Assembly (NCBI GenBank): GCA_027065835.1
Contig: JAMONK010000202.1
Coordinates: forward strand, 1 to 7,137
Direction of reading: 5' to 3'
Length of the DNA: 7,137 nucleotides
DNA from: Thermococcus sp.
Lineage (GTDB): Archaea > Methanobacteriota_B > Thermococci > Thermococcales > Thermococcaceae
Below, in pieces: positions 1 to 6,031 of this stretch (position 1 is the stretch's first letter; each line of letters opens with the position of its first letter). A program made the translations under genes and the position numbers. The notes below the pieces were generated by a model. It was not told the origin of the DNA, made no database searches, and was given only the letters and a program-made list of their open reading frames with translations.

Positions 1-252
1 ATCTCTGATGAGTGCCGTTGGAATGCCGAGCTTCTCCGCTTGGGCTTTCAGCTCGAAGAGCTCCCTCTCGTTTTCAGCCTTAACGACGACCTTCTTCTGT
101 CCCTCGTGGAACCAGGCCTGGAACCATTCACGCTTTTCCTTCTGGGCTTTTAACGCCGCTGTCACCGCTCCGTGAGCGACCTGGACCGCGAACTTCCCCT
201 TGCTGAGTTTGAGGTCGTTCCGTGTGACCATAACCTGCTTGTACCTGAACAT
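1..252 (-). CDS. pth2: Peptidyl-tRNA hydrolase, archaeal/eukaryotic Pth2 type (C-terminus cut by window edge)
   Basis: The enzyme releases the peptide or N-blocked amino acid from peptidyl-tRNA that drops off the ribosome, recycling tRNA in the cytoplasm. The minus-strand frame from 252 reads MFRYKQVMVTRNDLKLSKGK at its N-terminus, followed by FAVQVAHGAVTAAL. The KxSKGKxAxQxAHGAV block (about residues 15-31) is the family hallmark and contains the conserved lysine and histidine of the active-site region. Residues 54-84 (KVVVKAENERELFELKAQAEKLGIPTALIRD) match the alpha/beta core of PF01981. Eighty-four codons are visible; the family is usually about 115-120 aa, so roughly 35 residues lie outside the window. 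The ATG at 252 is preceded by GGAGGGTGG (269-261), a good archaeal Shine-Dalgarno site about 8 nt upstream. An ATG at 259 is in another frame. It follows the surface-protein gene by 58 nt on the same strand. The family call is very secure. Confidence 0.96.
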   Translation of the reverse strand, partial: MFRYKQVMVTRNDLKLSKGKFAVQVAHGAVTAALKAQKEKREWFQAWFHEGQKKVVVKAENERELFELKAQAEKLGIPTALIRD

Positions 253-281
253 CGTCCATCCCACCCTCCGTTGGACGGGGG

Positions 282-297
282 CTTAATAAGTTTAAGG
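282..297 (-). promoter_or_regulatory. Possible weak TATA/BRE element for pth2
   Basis: Read on the minus strand, the gap between the surface-protein gene and pth2 contains CCTTAAACTTATTAAG, the only AT-rich box in the gap. It could be a TATA element (TTAAACTTA or CTTATTAAG). Initiation about 25 nt downstream would fall near 260-270, giving a very short or almost absent leader close to the Shine-Dalgarno site. The geometry is tight, so read-through from the upstream gene is an alternative. Position and sequence are seen; function is inferred. Confidence 0.35.
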
Positions 298-308
298 GAA
301 GAAAAAGA
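298..308 (-). terminator. Possible oligo-T terminator after the surface-protein gene
   Basis: Immediately after the TGA stop (313-311) the minus strand reads ACTCTTTTTCTTCCC. Archaeal RNA polymerase often terminates at short U-rich stretches without a hairpin, and this run of five T plus flanking pyrimidines is the only candidate. No stable stem-loop is evident. The assignment is tentative. Confidence 0.3.
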
Positions 309-310
309 GT

Positions 311-2392
311 TCAAAGTTCCTCTATCTCTTTGGTTTCCTTCTCGGCTGGAATTTCGCCCTCTTTCTTGGGCAGTCCCCCTGGGCGGCTCTTCTTCTTCCT
401 TTCCAGTGCCTCTCTGAGTTTTTCTGCCTCGTACCAGTACCTGTAGGTTAGTCCCGCCAGCACGATGGTCAGGATTATGAACAGTATGCCCACGCCCTTC
501 CACGTGTTGCTCTGCGACGGAAGGTAGGTCTGTGCAACGGCGGCTATCTCCTTGGCCGTGGGTTCGGGGTTCGTCATGCCCGAGAGGGTTTTGTTGATGT
601 ATCCTGGAAGTTCATCCGCCCGTGGGTAAACCTTGACCTCTTTGAGGACCACCTTCGGGGGGATGCTGTTTATCGTCACGAGGTTCCCCAGGTAGGTCTG
701 GTGGACGTTTCCAACGGGATCGGTGTACACGAGGGTCGCCTTGATGTTGGTGATGTTTGCGGAGAGGACCTTGAGGTCAACCTGGACCGTTTTTGTTTCC
801 CCGGCACGAATCGTCCCGAGTTTTATGGCGGATGGGCCGTTCAGACTGCTGGAGAAGCCCAGGATTAGGGTGGCGTTCTGAATGTACTCGTAGTTTTTGT
901 TCCCTGCCCCGGCGTTTACTGTGAATTTGAGGCTCACCGTCTTGTTCACGTTCGTGGTGACGTAGCTTCCCCAGGTTCCGTTGTACGCCAGTGCCTTCAC
1001 GCTTATGGATGGAACGTTGTAAACCTCAACCCCCGCAAGGGTCGGGGAATAAACGACCCGTTTTTGACCTGTTTCGAGGCTCTGGTCATCGTAGAACGTC
1101 ACGATGGCCTTGCCGATCTCAAACTTCCCGACTTTGGTGGGCTTCAGGATGTAGATGAGCGCCGGCATGTTGGTGAACGCTGAGAGGGTCTTGAGGTTCC
1201 AGCTTTTCGCCTGGCTCATGAGCTCGAAGTCGTTAGGGATCGGCGCCGCAACGCTGACGTCGTAGGCGTCTCCCCTACCGAGGTTCTCCACGTTTATGAC
1301 CACCACGAGGTTGTCGTTGAGCATGATCTTCCTGGGCGTGGCGTTTATCGTCGCGATGACGTTTGCCCGCCGTAGGATGGGTGTCACTTCGGTTCCGGGC
1401 GGGGCGTATATCCTTATCGTGGCCCTCTTGTAGTTCGGCTCTACGGTTGAGACAGATATCTTGAAGGGACTGTTGGAGATGACCTTGGGAAGGTCCCCGA
1501 CCTCCAGGAGGGCTGTTCCGAGGCTCTGGCTTCCTTTGAGGACCTCAATCTTGGCCACGCTTGGTATCGTCGTCAGGAGCTTGACGTAGTAGGTCGTGTT
1601 CTGGTACTTCACGGGCAGCTTCTCGTTGACGTAGAGGAGTCCGCTGTAGACCAGCACATCTTCAACCTGTGATGGGGTGTTGGTTCCGCCGCCCTCAACC
1701 CCTCCGTTGGCCCGGAGTATCTTGAAGCTGGTTGAGGCCACCTTCGGTACGTACACGTCAAACGTGGCACCGTTGGTGACGGTGTTTAGAACCCGTATGT
1801 ACAGGTAGTTGTTGTAGTAATAGTTGTCGCCGAGTTTGTACCTGACGCTTCCCCCAGAACCCTTGCTTATTATGAGGGTTCTGGTCTCCCCGTATGGGAG
1901 GGTTACCTGGAACGTCGCCTGGTCACCCGAAACCGCGGTCAGTTTGATCTTTATCTGGGGCAGTCCCTGGGGAAGGGTTACCTCTCCCCCTACCAGCATG
2001 CTCTGGTTGGATAGTAATCTTTGGAGTGGTGACTGTATCTCTATCAGGGCGCTCTTGTCCTCGCTCTTTATCCAGAGGACGGACACGTTTAAGTACGGAC
2101 TCTGGGTGTTCGGGTACGCGAACCATTCACCCGCGGAGGCGACGTAGTTCATTGCCCCGGTGGGTCCGGTTACCCTGAAGTATATCTTGGTCACGTTGCC
2201 GCCGAGGGTGGGGGCCTGCAGGTCAACGTATTCTATGGTGAAGGAGCCGAGGCTGACCTTATCGGAGGGGCCTAGGCTCACCGCTGAGATGCTTGCGTAT
2301 TTTGGAACGTCCGCTGACGCTACAGGATGGAATACAGACATTGTTGAGAGAATCAGAAGCCCAAACAGGATTAAAGCAGAGAGTTTTTTCAT
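311..2392 (-). CDS. Secreted, C-terminally membrane-anchored surface protein with CARDB/S-layer-like beta domains (693 aa)
   Basis: No specific function is recognised. Residues 1-27 form a Sec signal peptide: MKK, a hydrophobic core (LSALILFGLLILSTMSV) and a likely cleavage after Ala-Ser-Ala27. Residues 28-580 are rich in beta-branched residues, Asn, Gly and Thr and look like a series of beta-sandwich units. The stretch 345-440 (NATPRKIMLNDNLVVVINVENLGRGDAYDVSV...) resembles CARDB/COG1361-type domains of archaeal surface proteins, and 460-575 may be another. About ten N-X-S/T sequons (N66, N102, N129, N265, N350, N471, N483, N506, N546, N600) suit N-glycosylation outside the cell. A single transmembrane helix (about 633-650) is followed by a 43-residue Lys/Glu-rich tail, presumably cytoplasmic. 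The ATG at 2392 has GGAGGT at 2405-2400, 7 nt upstream. It has its own promoter downstream of aspS. It could be an S-layer-associated protein or a partner of a membrane complex; topology is confident, role unknown. Confidence 0.85.
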   Translation of the reverse strand: MKKLSALILFGLLILSTMSVFHPVASADVPKYASISAVSLGPSDKVSLGSFTIEYVDLQAPTLGGNVTKIYFRVTGPTGAMNYVASAGEWFAYPNTQSPYLNVSVLWIKSEDKSALIEIQSPLQRLLSNQSMLVGGEVTLPQGLPQIKIKLTAVSGDQATFQVTLPYGETRTLIISKGSGGSVRYKLGDNYYYNNYLYIRVLNTVTNGATFDVYVPKVASTSFKILRANGGVEGGGTNTPSQVEDVLVYSGLLYVNEKLPVKYQNTTYYVKLLTTIPSVAKIEVLKGSQSLGTALLEVGDLPKVISNSPFKISVSTVEPNYKRATIRIYAPPGTEVTPILRRANVIATINATPRKIMLNDNLVVVINVENLGRGDAYDVSVAAPIPNDFELMSQAKSWNLKTLSAFTNMPALIYILKPTKVGKFEIGKAIVTFYDDQSLETGQKRVVYSPTLAGVEVYNVPSISVKALAYNGTWGSYVTTNVNKTVSLKFTVNAGAGNKNYEYIQNATLILGFSSSLNGPSAIKLGTIRAGETKTVQVDLKVLSANITNIKATLVYTDPVGNVHQTYLGNLVTINSIPPKVVLKEVKVYPRADELPGYINKTLSGMTNPEPTAKEIAAVAQTYLPSQSNTWKGVGILFIILTIVLAGLTYRYWYEAEKLREALERKKKSRPGGLPKKEGEIPAEKETKEIEEL

Positions 2393-2439
2393 AGTTTCGA
2401 CCTCCAGTGGACGGTAGCCTAATTACAAAAGGAAAATGT

Positions 2440-2450
2440 AGTATAAAGGC
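2440..2450 (-). promoter_or_regulatory. TATA-box promoter of the surface-protein gene
   Basis: The minus strand reads GCCTTTATACT at 2450-2440, directly after the aspS stop codon (TAA at 2454-2452). TTTATACT fits the thermococcal TATA consensus. Transcription would be expected to start about 25 nt downstream, near 2418, giving a leader of about 25 nt that includes the GGAGGT site at 2405-2400. The T-rich stretches just downstream (CATTTTCCTTTTG, 2437-2425) may also end the aspS transcript, so termination and promoter appear to overlap in this 59-nt gap. Confidence 0.6.
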
Positions 2451-2451
2451 G

Positions 2452-3768
2452 TTACGGTGTAAGCCTCTTCCTGTCCCTTGGGAACAGTACGACTTCCCTT
2501 ATGTTGGGCAGGTTCAGCATCTGCTTGATGAGGCGCTCGGCCCCGAGGCCGAAGCCACCGTGCGGGGGCATTCCATACTGGAACGTTTTCAGGTAGAACT
2601 CGAAACTCTCTGGGTTGAGCCCCTTCCCCTTGATCTGTTCGACGAGGACGTCGTGCCTGTGCTCCCTCTGACCCCCGGAGGATATCTCAACCCCGCGGTA
2701 CTCCAGGTCAAAGGCGCGGCTTATCTCCGGCTTCTCATCGTACCTCATGATGTAGAACGGTTTGGCCTCGCTTGGGTACCTGTAGAGGAAGTAGAGCGGT
2801 GCGTCTTCGTTTTCGAGCATGTACCTTCCGAGGAGCTTCTCCCCCTCGGTGTCTATGTCCTCGCCCCAGGGAATTTCCTTGCCGAGGTCGCCGAGGATTT
2901 CAAGTGCTCTATCGTAGCTCAGCCTCGGGAAGGGCAGTTTTGGCTCCTCAAGCTCGAAGTTCAGTGTTTCAAGCTCTCTGAGGTTGTTTTCGCGGACGTA
3001 GTCAATGGTATGGGCCACGAGCCTTTCGAGGAACCCCATCACTTCCTCCTCGTTCTCGATGAAGGCCATCTCGGAATCCACGCTCCAGGCCTCGTTGAGG
3101 TGCCTCGTGGTGTTGTGCTCCTCAGCCCTGAAAATCGGCGCTATCTCGTAAACCCGGTCCAGACCGCTCGCCATCATTATCTGCTTGTAGAGCTGGGGAC
3201 TCTGGGCGAGGAAGGCGTCCCTCTCGAAGTACTTCATCGGGAAGAGTTCGGTGCCTCCTTCCGTGGCCGTGGCGATTATCTTCGGTGTGTGGATCTCTAT
3301 AAAGTCGTTTGAGTGGAAGAAGTCGCGGAGGGCTTTAAAGACGCTTGACCTTATTTTGAAGATGGCCATTACCTCGGGGTTTCTGAGGTCCATAAATCGG
3401 TTGTCGAGCCTGGTGTCGAGCTCCGCTTTGACCTTACCCGTTGGATCCAGCGGAAGGGGGCTTTTGGCCCTACTCAGAACCTCCAGCCTCTCCGGCAGTA
3501 CCTCAAACCCGAGTTTTGCCTTTGGTGTGAAGTTGACGACTCCCTCAACGGCCACAACGTCCTCAGCGTTTAGCTTGGGGATGAGCTTGAATATGTCGGG
3601 CTCAACCTTCTTCTTTGGGGCCGTTATCTGCACTATGCCCTCTCTGTCCCTTATCCATAGGAATTTTATTCCACCGAGGTCTTTTACCTCCCACACCCAT
3701 CCGGCGATTTTGACCCTCTGGCCGTTCAGTTCCTCCGTTATCTGGTTTGAGTAGTGTGTTCTGTACAT
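2452..3768 (-). CDS. aspS: Aspartyl-tRNA synthetase, archaeal, discriminating type
   Basis: This class IIb synthetase charges tRNA-Asp with aspartate using ATP in the cytoplasm. At 438 aa it has the usual archaeal length and lacks the bacterial GAD insertion. Residues 1-105 form the OB-fold anticodon-binding domain; the catalytic domain runs from about 130 to 438. Motif 1 lies around 148-165 (RDFFHSNDFIEIHTP), the flipping loop at 167-175 (TATEGGTEL), motif 2 at 208-235 (EIAPIFRAEEHN... with Arg214), and motif 3 at 404-416 (GGFGLGAERLIK, Arg412). Trp26 and Lys85 in the anticodon domain are the residues linked to restriction to tRNA-Asp; non-discriminating enzymes usually have His and Pro there. 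This fits an organism that has its own AsnRS. The ATG at 3768 has GGAGGT 7 nt upstream. It follows the KH-protein gene by 29 nt with no clear promoter between them, so co-transcription is likely. Nothing appears damaged. Confidence 0.98.
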   Translation of the reverse strand: MYRTHYSNQITEELNGQRVKIAGWVWEVKDLGGIKFLWIRDREGIVQITAPKKKVEPDIFKLIPKLNAEDVVAVEGVVNFTPKAKLGFEVLPERLEVLSRAKSPLPLDPTGKVKAELDTRLDNRFMDLRNPEVMAIFKIRSSVFKALRDFFHSNDFIEIHTPKIIATATEGGTELFPMKYFERDAFLAQSPQLYKQIMMASGLDRVYEIAPIFRAEEHNTTRHLNEAWSVDSEMAFIENEEEVMGFLERLVAHTIDYVRENNLRELETLNFELEEPKLPFPRLSYDRALEILGDLGKEIPWGEDIDTEGEKLLGRYMLENEDAPLYFLYRYPSEAKPFYIMRYDEKPEISRAFDLEYRGVEISSGGQREHRHDVLVEQIKGKGLNPESFEFYLKTFQYGMPPHGGFGLGAERLIKQMLNLPNIREVVLFPRDRKRLTP

Positions 3769-3797
3769 CCCAATTACCTCCGTCCAAATTAAAAGAG

Positions 3798-4310
3798 TCA
3801 GATGAAGGACAGCTTAACCTCTTCGCCGACCATCTGGGAAAGCAGGTTCTCCAGGACGCTGGGTTTCTCAGGGAGCTTTTTCTTATCCCTGCTCAGGATG
3901 AGGACCTTGTAGTAAGTTCCGCCCCCTGGTTTGTACACCACGCTGACCCCGAAGACCCCGGCCGGGTAGAGAAGGTCGGTTGCGAGCTTCTTCACCTCGT
4001 CCGTTCCCCGAACTTCAAGCCCCTCTATAACGCGGATCCTCTTTCCGAGTTCTCTCATTAAAGCTTTGATGTTTCTACCGCCTTTTCCGATGGTTAGCGG
4101 AACATCCCCGGGGCCCACCATTATGACTATCAGGTCGCCCGCTTCGACCGCCTTTTTGAACTCTATATCAACGTCGCCCAGGAGTTTGTAGAGAAGTCTC
4201 GCTACCTTAACATCAAGCTCGGAGATAACACCTTCCTGGAGCTTTTTCTCATCCGCAGGACATAGAATGTCGTCGGTCTTCAAACACACCTCACAGATTG
4301 GTGCTTTCAT
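3798..4310 (-). CDS. Archaeal NusA-like KH-domain RNA-binding protein (170 aa)
   Basis: The protein belongs to an archaeal family related to the KH part of the transcription factor NusA; it is expected to bind RNA in transcription or ribosome-related work, but its role is not settled. A short N-terminal cysteine cluster, ICEVCLKTDDILCPAD, has C6, C9 and C17, with Asp20 where a fourth ligand might be expected. A KH domain spans about 58-98 with the nucleic-acid-binding loop Gly-Lys-Gly-Gly at 75-78 inside VPLTIGKGGRNIKALMRELG. The C-terminal part (about 105-170, LLYPAGVFGVSVVY... to VKLSFI) looks like a second, degenerate KH fold without a GxxG loop. The ATG at 4310 is preceded by a strong GGAGGTGA (4322-4315). 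It is first in a probable two-gene unit with aspS, which supports a translation/RNA role. Family membership is confident, precise function is not. Confidence 0.85.
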   Translation of the reverse strand: MKAPICEVCLKTDDILCPADEKKLQEGVISELDVKVARLLYKLLGDVDIEFKKAVEAGDLIVIMVGPGDVPLTIGKGGRNIKALMRELGKRIRVIEGLEVRGTDEVKKLATDLLYPAGVFGVSVVYKPGGGTYYKVLILSRDKKKLPEKPSVLENLLSQMVGEEVKLSFI

Positions 4311-4370
4311 TTCCTCACCTCCTCCCGCTCAAAGAATGAACTTGATGGACTAACCTAAATTCAGAGGGCT

Positions 4371-4390
4371 CTTTAAAAACCTTATTATGG
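4371..4390 (-). promoter_or_regulatory. Probable promoter of the KH protein-aspS unit
   Basis: The 102-nt gap upstream of the KH gene contains, on the minus strand, CCATAATAAGGTTTTTAAAG (4390-4371). TTTTTAAAG is a plausible TATA box with an A-rich BRE-like stretch just upstream. Initiation about 25 nt downstream, near 4350, leaves a leader of about 40 nt carrying the strong GGAGGTGA site. The T5 run could also help end the upstream cluster's transcript. No riboswitch-like or C/D-box structure was recognised in the remainder of the gap. Confidence 0.5.
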
Positions 4391-4412
4391 GTTGGAGGGG
4401 ACGGAGGAGTTC

Positions 4413-5033
4413 TCAGATTTCCCCCTCTATCTCCCTTCTCAGCCTCTCTACAAACTCCTCTGTGAAGCGGTGTCTTTCCCGGGCGAGCTCCTTGGCGGTT
4501 TCCGTGTACATCAACTCTTTGAGCTGGAGTATCTTCTCCTCAAAATGCGCCAGGGAGTCCTCAATGCTTCTGCCGTGCTCTCCGGAGTACATGAAAACCC
4601 TGGCAACACCGATAGCACCTATTGCGTCGAGTTTATCCGCATCGCTGAGGATCTTTGCCTCGAGGGTTCTGGGTTCCGGCCCCCCCGAGAAGCGGTGGGC
4701 CTCTATTGCGTGGGCAACGGCCTCGGCCCTCTCCGCTGGGTACCCCATGCTCTTGAGGTACTGCCTCGCTATCCTCGCTCCCTCAATGGCGTGGTCCTTC
4801 ACCTTTCCTGAGCTTTCCAGGGGCCGGGCGATGTCGTGGAGGAGTGCGGCCAGGGCGAGTATCTCCAGGTCTGCCCCCTCAGCCTCACCTATGTGGAGGC
4901 ACAGGTTGAAGACCCGTTTAACGTGACTGAACCCGTGGGTGCCCTCCCGTCCGAAGAAATGTTCCGCGAACTCCCTTGTCCTCTCTATCAGCCTAATGCT
5001 CCTCTCATCCTTTATGAACTTGCGAACGTCCAT
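4413..5033 (-). CDS. HD-domain metal-dependent phosphohydrolase (206 aa)
   Basis: The protein is a soluble HD-superfamily member, a family of metal-dependent phosphomono- or phosphodiesterases often acting on nucleotides. The metal-binding pattern is visible in order: His37 (in THGFSHVKRVFNL, with His33 nearby), His66-Asp67 (ALAALLHDIAR), His81, His108 and His113 (VAHAIEAHRF), and Asp131 with Asp133, Lys134 and Asp136 (ILSDADKLDAIG). This resembles the compact YedJ-like HD proteins rather than GTPase-like dNTPases. The C-terminal third (about 152-206) is a charged helical extension, possibly a coiled coil. The ATG at 5033 directly follows the TGA of the upstream gene (TGAATG, no spacer), with AGGTGG just before it inside the upstream gene's end, so translation is probably coupled. 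It is last in the five-gene cluster. The substrate cannot be read from sequence. Confidence 0.88.
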   Translation of the reverse strand: MDVRKFIKDERSIRLIERTREFAEHFFGREGTHGFSHVKRVFNLCLHIGEAEGADLEILALAALLHDIARPLESSGKVKDHAIEGARIARQYLKSMGYPAERAEAVAHAIEAHRFSGGPEPRTLEAKILSDADKLDAIGAIGVARVFMYSGEHGRSIEDSLAHFEEKILQLKELMYTETAKELARERHRFTEEFVERLRREIEGEI

Positions 5034-5846
5034 TCAACCACCTAGGCTCTCATCCAGTATCGCCTTTAAAAGCTCAACGATGGCCTCGTGAACCTTGAGG
5101 TCTATTCCATCAACGCTTGGCTCCCTCCTTTTGGTCACCCCGTCGATGAGCCCACCCTTCGTGAGGAGCTGGACAACGGCCCCTTCGTTCCAGTCCCGTA
5201 GAAGGTTCTTCCCCGTCTCCACTGAGGCCTCCGCAACCAGCCCGTAGGCTCCCCAGTTCGACACCGCGGAGAGCACCAGCCCATCAACCTCAACGGTGCT
5301 GGCTATCCTCTCCCCGTGGGGGATGTGTCTCTTGATCAGCCCGTGGATGTTCCCCATTCCGACCTCGTTTCCCCCGTCCCCTATGCCGATTGTGGGAATT
5401 CCGGCATCCCTCGCGTTCATCACTTTCTCGTCGAACCCTTCCCTCTTAACCTCCACACCGCTCATCGAGTAGTACTTCCCGTCCTCTGCCCTCCCTGGGG
5501 TCTCAACCGCCACCACGAGACTGTAGTCCTCAGGTTCCGGCTTCCGAACGAACTCAACGTGAAGGGGCTCCATGGCCTTTTCAACCTCGGGGTACGTCAG
5601 GATCTCAGCCCTTCCCCCGAGTGCCTCAACGGCTCGGTAGATTGCGAGCGCCCCCGGCGGGCCGTCGGTCTCCGGTATGAAGTGGGGTGGAACCCCAAAC
5701 CCCGTGATTATGAGGGTTCTCTCGCAGTTGTCCAACAGCAGTCTGGCGGATTTCTGAAGGAAGTTGAAGTTATCCCTTCTGTATTCCAGATAAAGGCGGA
5801 GCACACCCCTTCTGCCAACGTCGGTGTTTATGAGGTGGGCTATCAT
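5034..5846 (-). CDS. DUF4392 protein, D-glutamate cyclase C-terminal domain type, stand-alone (270 aa)
   Basis: The whole protein corresponds to the DUF4392 domain (Pfam GLUCM_C, PF14336), found as the C-terminal part of mitochondrial D-glutamate cyclase, which converts D-glutamate to 5-oxo-D-proline. Hallmarks are the N-terminal DVGRRGVLRLY (9-19), ITGFGVPP (47-54), ETDGPPGA (59-66), the VAVETPGRAEDGKYYSMSG stretch (112-130), GIGDGGNEVGMG (154-165), SNWGAYGL (196-203) and a closing VDGIDLKVHEAIVELL (245-260). Gly- and Asp-rich loops suggest phosphate, metal or acidic-substrate binding. No N-terminal partner domain is fused. The ATG at 5846 overlaps the upstream stop as ATGA and has only a weak Shine-Dalgarno (AAGGCGA), so its translation probably depends on coupling. 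That start leaves only eight residues before the conserved DVGRRG. The family call is strong; the D-glutamate reaction is known for the eukaryotic protein and only possible here. Confidence 0.87.
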   Translation of the reverse strand: MIAHLINTDVGRRGVLRLYLEYRRDNFNFLQKSARLLLDNCERTLIITGFGVPPHFIPETDGPPGALAIYRAVEALGGRAEILTYPEVEKAMEPLHVEFVRKPEPEDYSLVVAVETPGRAEDGKYYSMSGVEVKREGFDEKVMNARDAGIPTIGIGDGGNEVGMGNIHGLIKRHIPHGERIASTVEVDGLVLSAVSNWGAYGLVAEASVETGKNLLRDWNEGAVVQLLTKGGLIDGVTKRREPSVDGIDLKVHEAIVELLKAILDESLGG

Positions 5847-6031
5847 TGGTCGTCGCCTTCGTCCTCGTAAACAACTATCCTGACGTTCTTTCCTTTCACC
5901 GCTTCCTTAAGCTCCCACCAAAGGGCCGTGGGCTCCTCACTTCTGTGGGTGAGCTCCTGGCCGTTCTCAAGCCGGACCTTTTTCTCGGAGTACCTCACAA
6001 AGAGTCCATATTTTTCGAATGTTTTTCTCAT
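5843..6031 (-). CDS. Small conserved-looking protein of unknown function (62 aa)
   Basis: I do not recognise this protein. It begins MRKTFEKYGLFVRYSEKKV and ends VRIVVYEDEGDDQ. It is highly charged, has no cysteine, signal peptide or membrane segment, and its alternation (GLFVRYSEKKVRLENGQEL, a central ALWWELKEAVKG helix, then NVRIVVYEDE) suggests a small beta-beta-alpha-beta fold. The reading frame is supported by ATGA overlaps at both ends. A GTG at 6040 would add three residues, but the ATG at 6031 is better: GAGGTG lies 6 nt upstream (6043-6038) and this start overlaps the HAD stop. Its place between a HAD phosphatase and a DUF4392 protein suggests a role with one of them, which is inference only. 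Confidence 0.72.
   Translation of the reverse strand: MRKTFEKYGLFVRYSEKKVRLENGQELTHRSEEPTALWWELKEAVKGKNVRIVVYEDEGDDQ

Noticed and set aside
162..503. 113-codon minus-strand frame spanning the gap between pth2 and the surface-protein gene
   Set aside because: It overlaps both genes in another frame, is rich in Arg/Gly/Ser without hydrophobic pattern, and both overlapped genes are well supported.
2407..3312. 301-codon open frame on the plus strand opposite aspS
   Set aside because: It lies entirely antisense to the highly conserved aspS, its translation shows no recognisable motif, and long antisense frames are expected from the G/C-rich third positions of this gene.
4331..4375. Possible C/D-box small RNA in the gap upstream of the KH gene
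   Set aside because: Only loose fragments of the boxes are present (TTGATGG, one CTGA); there is no full RUGAUGA C box, D box and C'/D' pair in the right spacing.
4387..4926. Ser/Ala-rich 179-codon open frame on the plus strand
   Set aside because: It is the shadow of the HD-domain gene; low-complexity Ser/Arg/Ala composition and lack of an archaeal ribosome site argue against coding.
5316..5870. 184-codon plus-strand frame opposite the DUF4392 gene
   Set aside because: It is antisense to a gene with clear family motifs and has no convincing start signal or domain.
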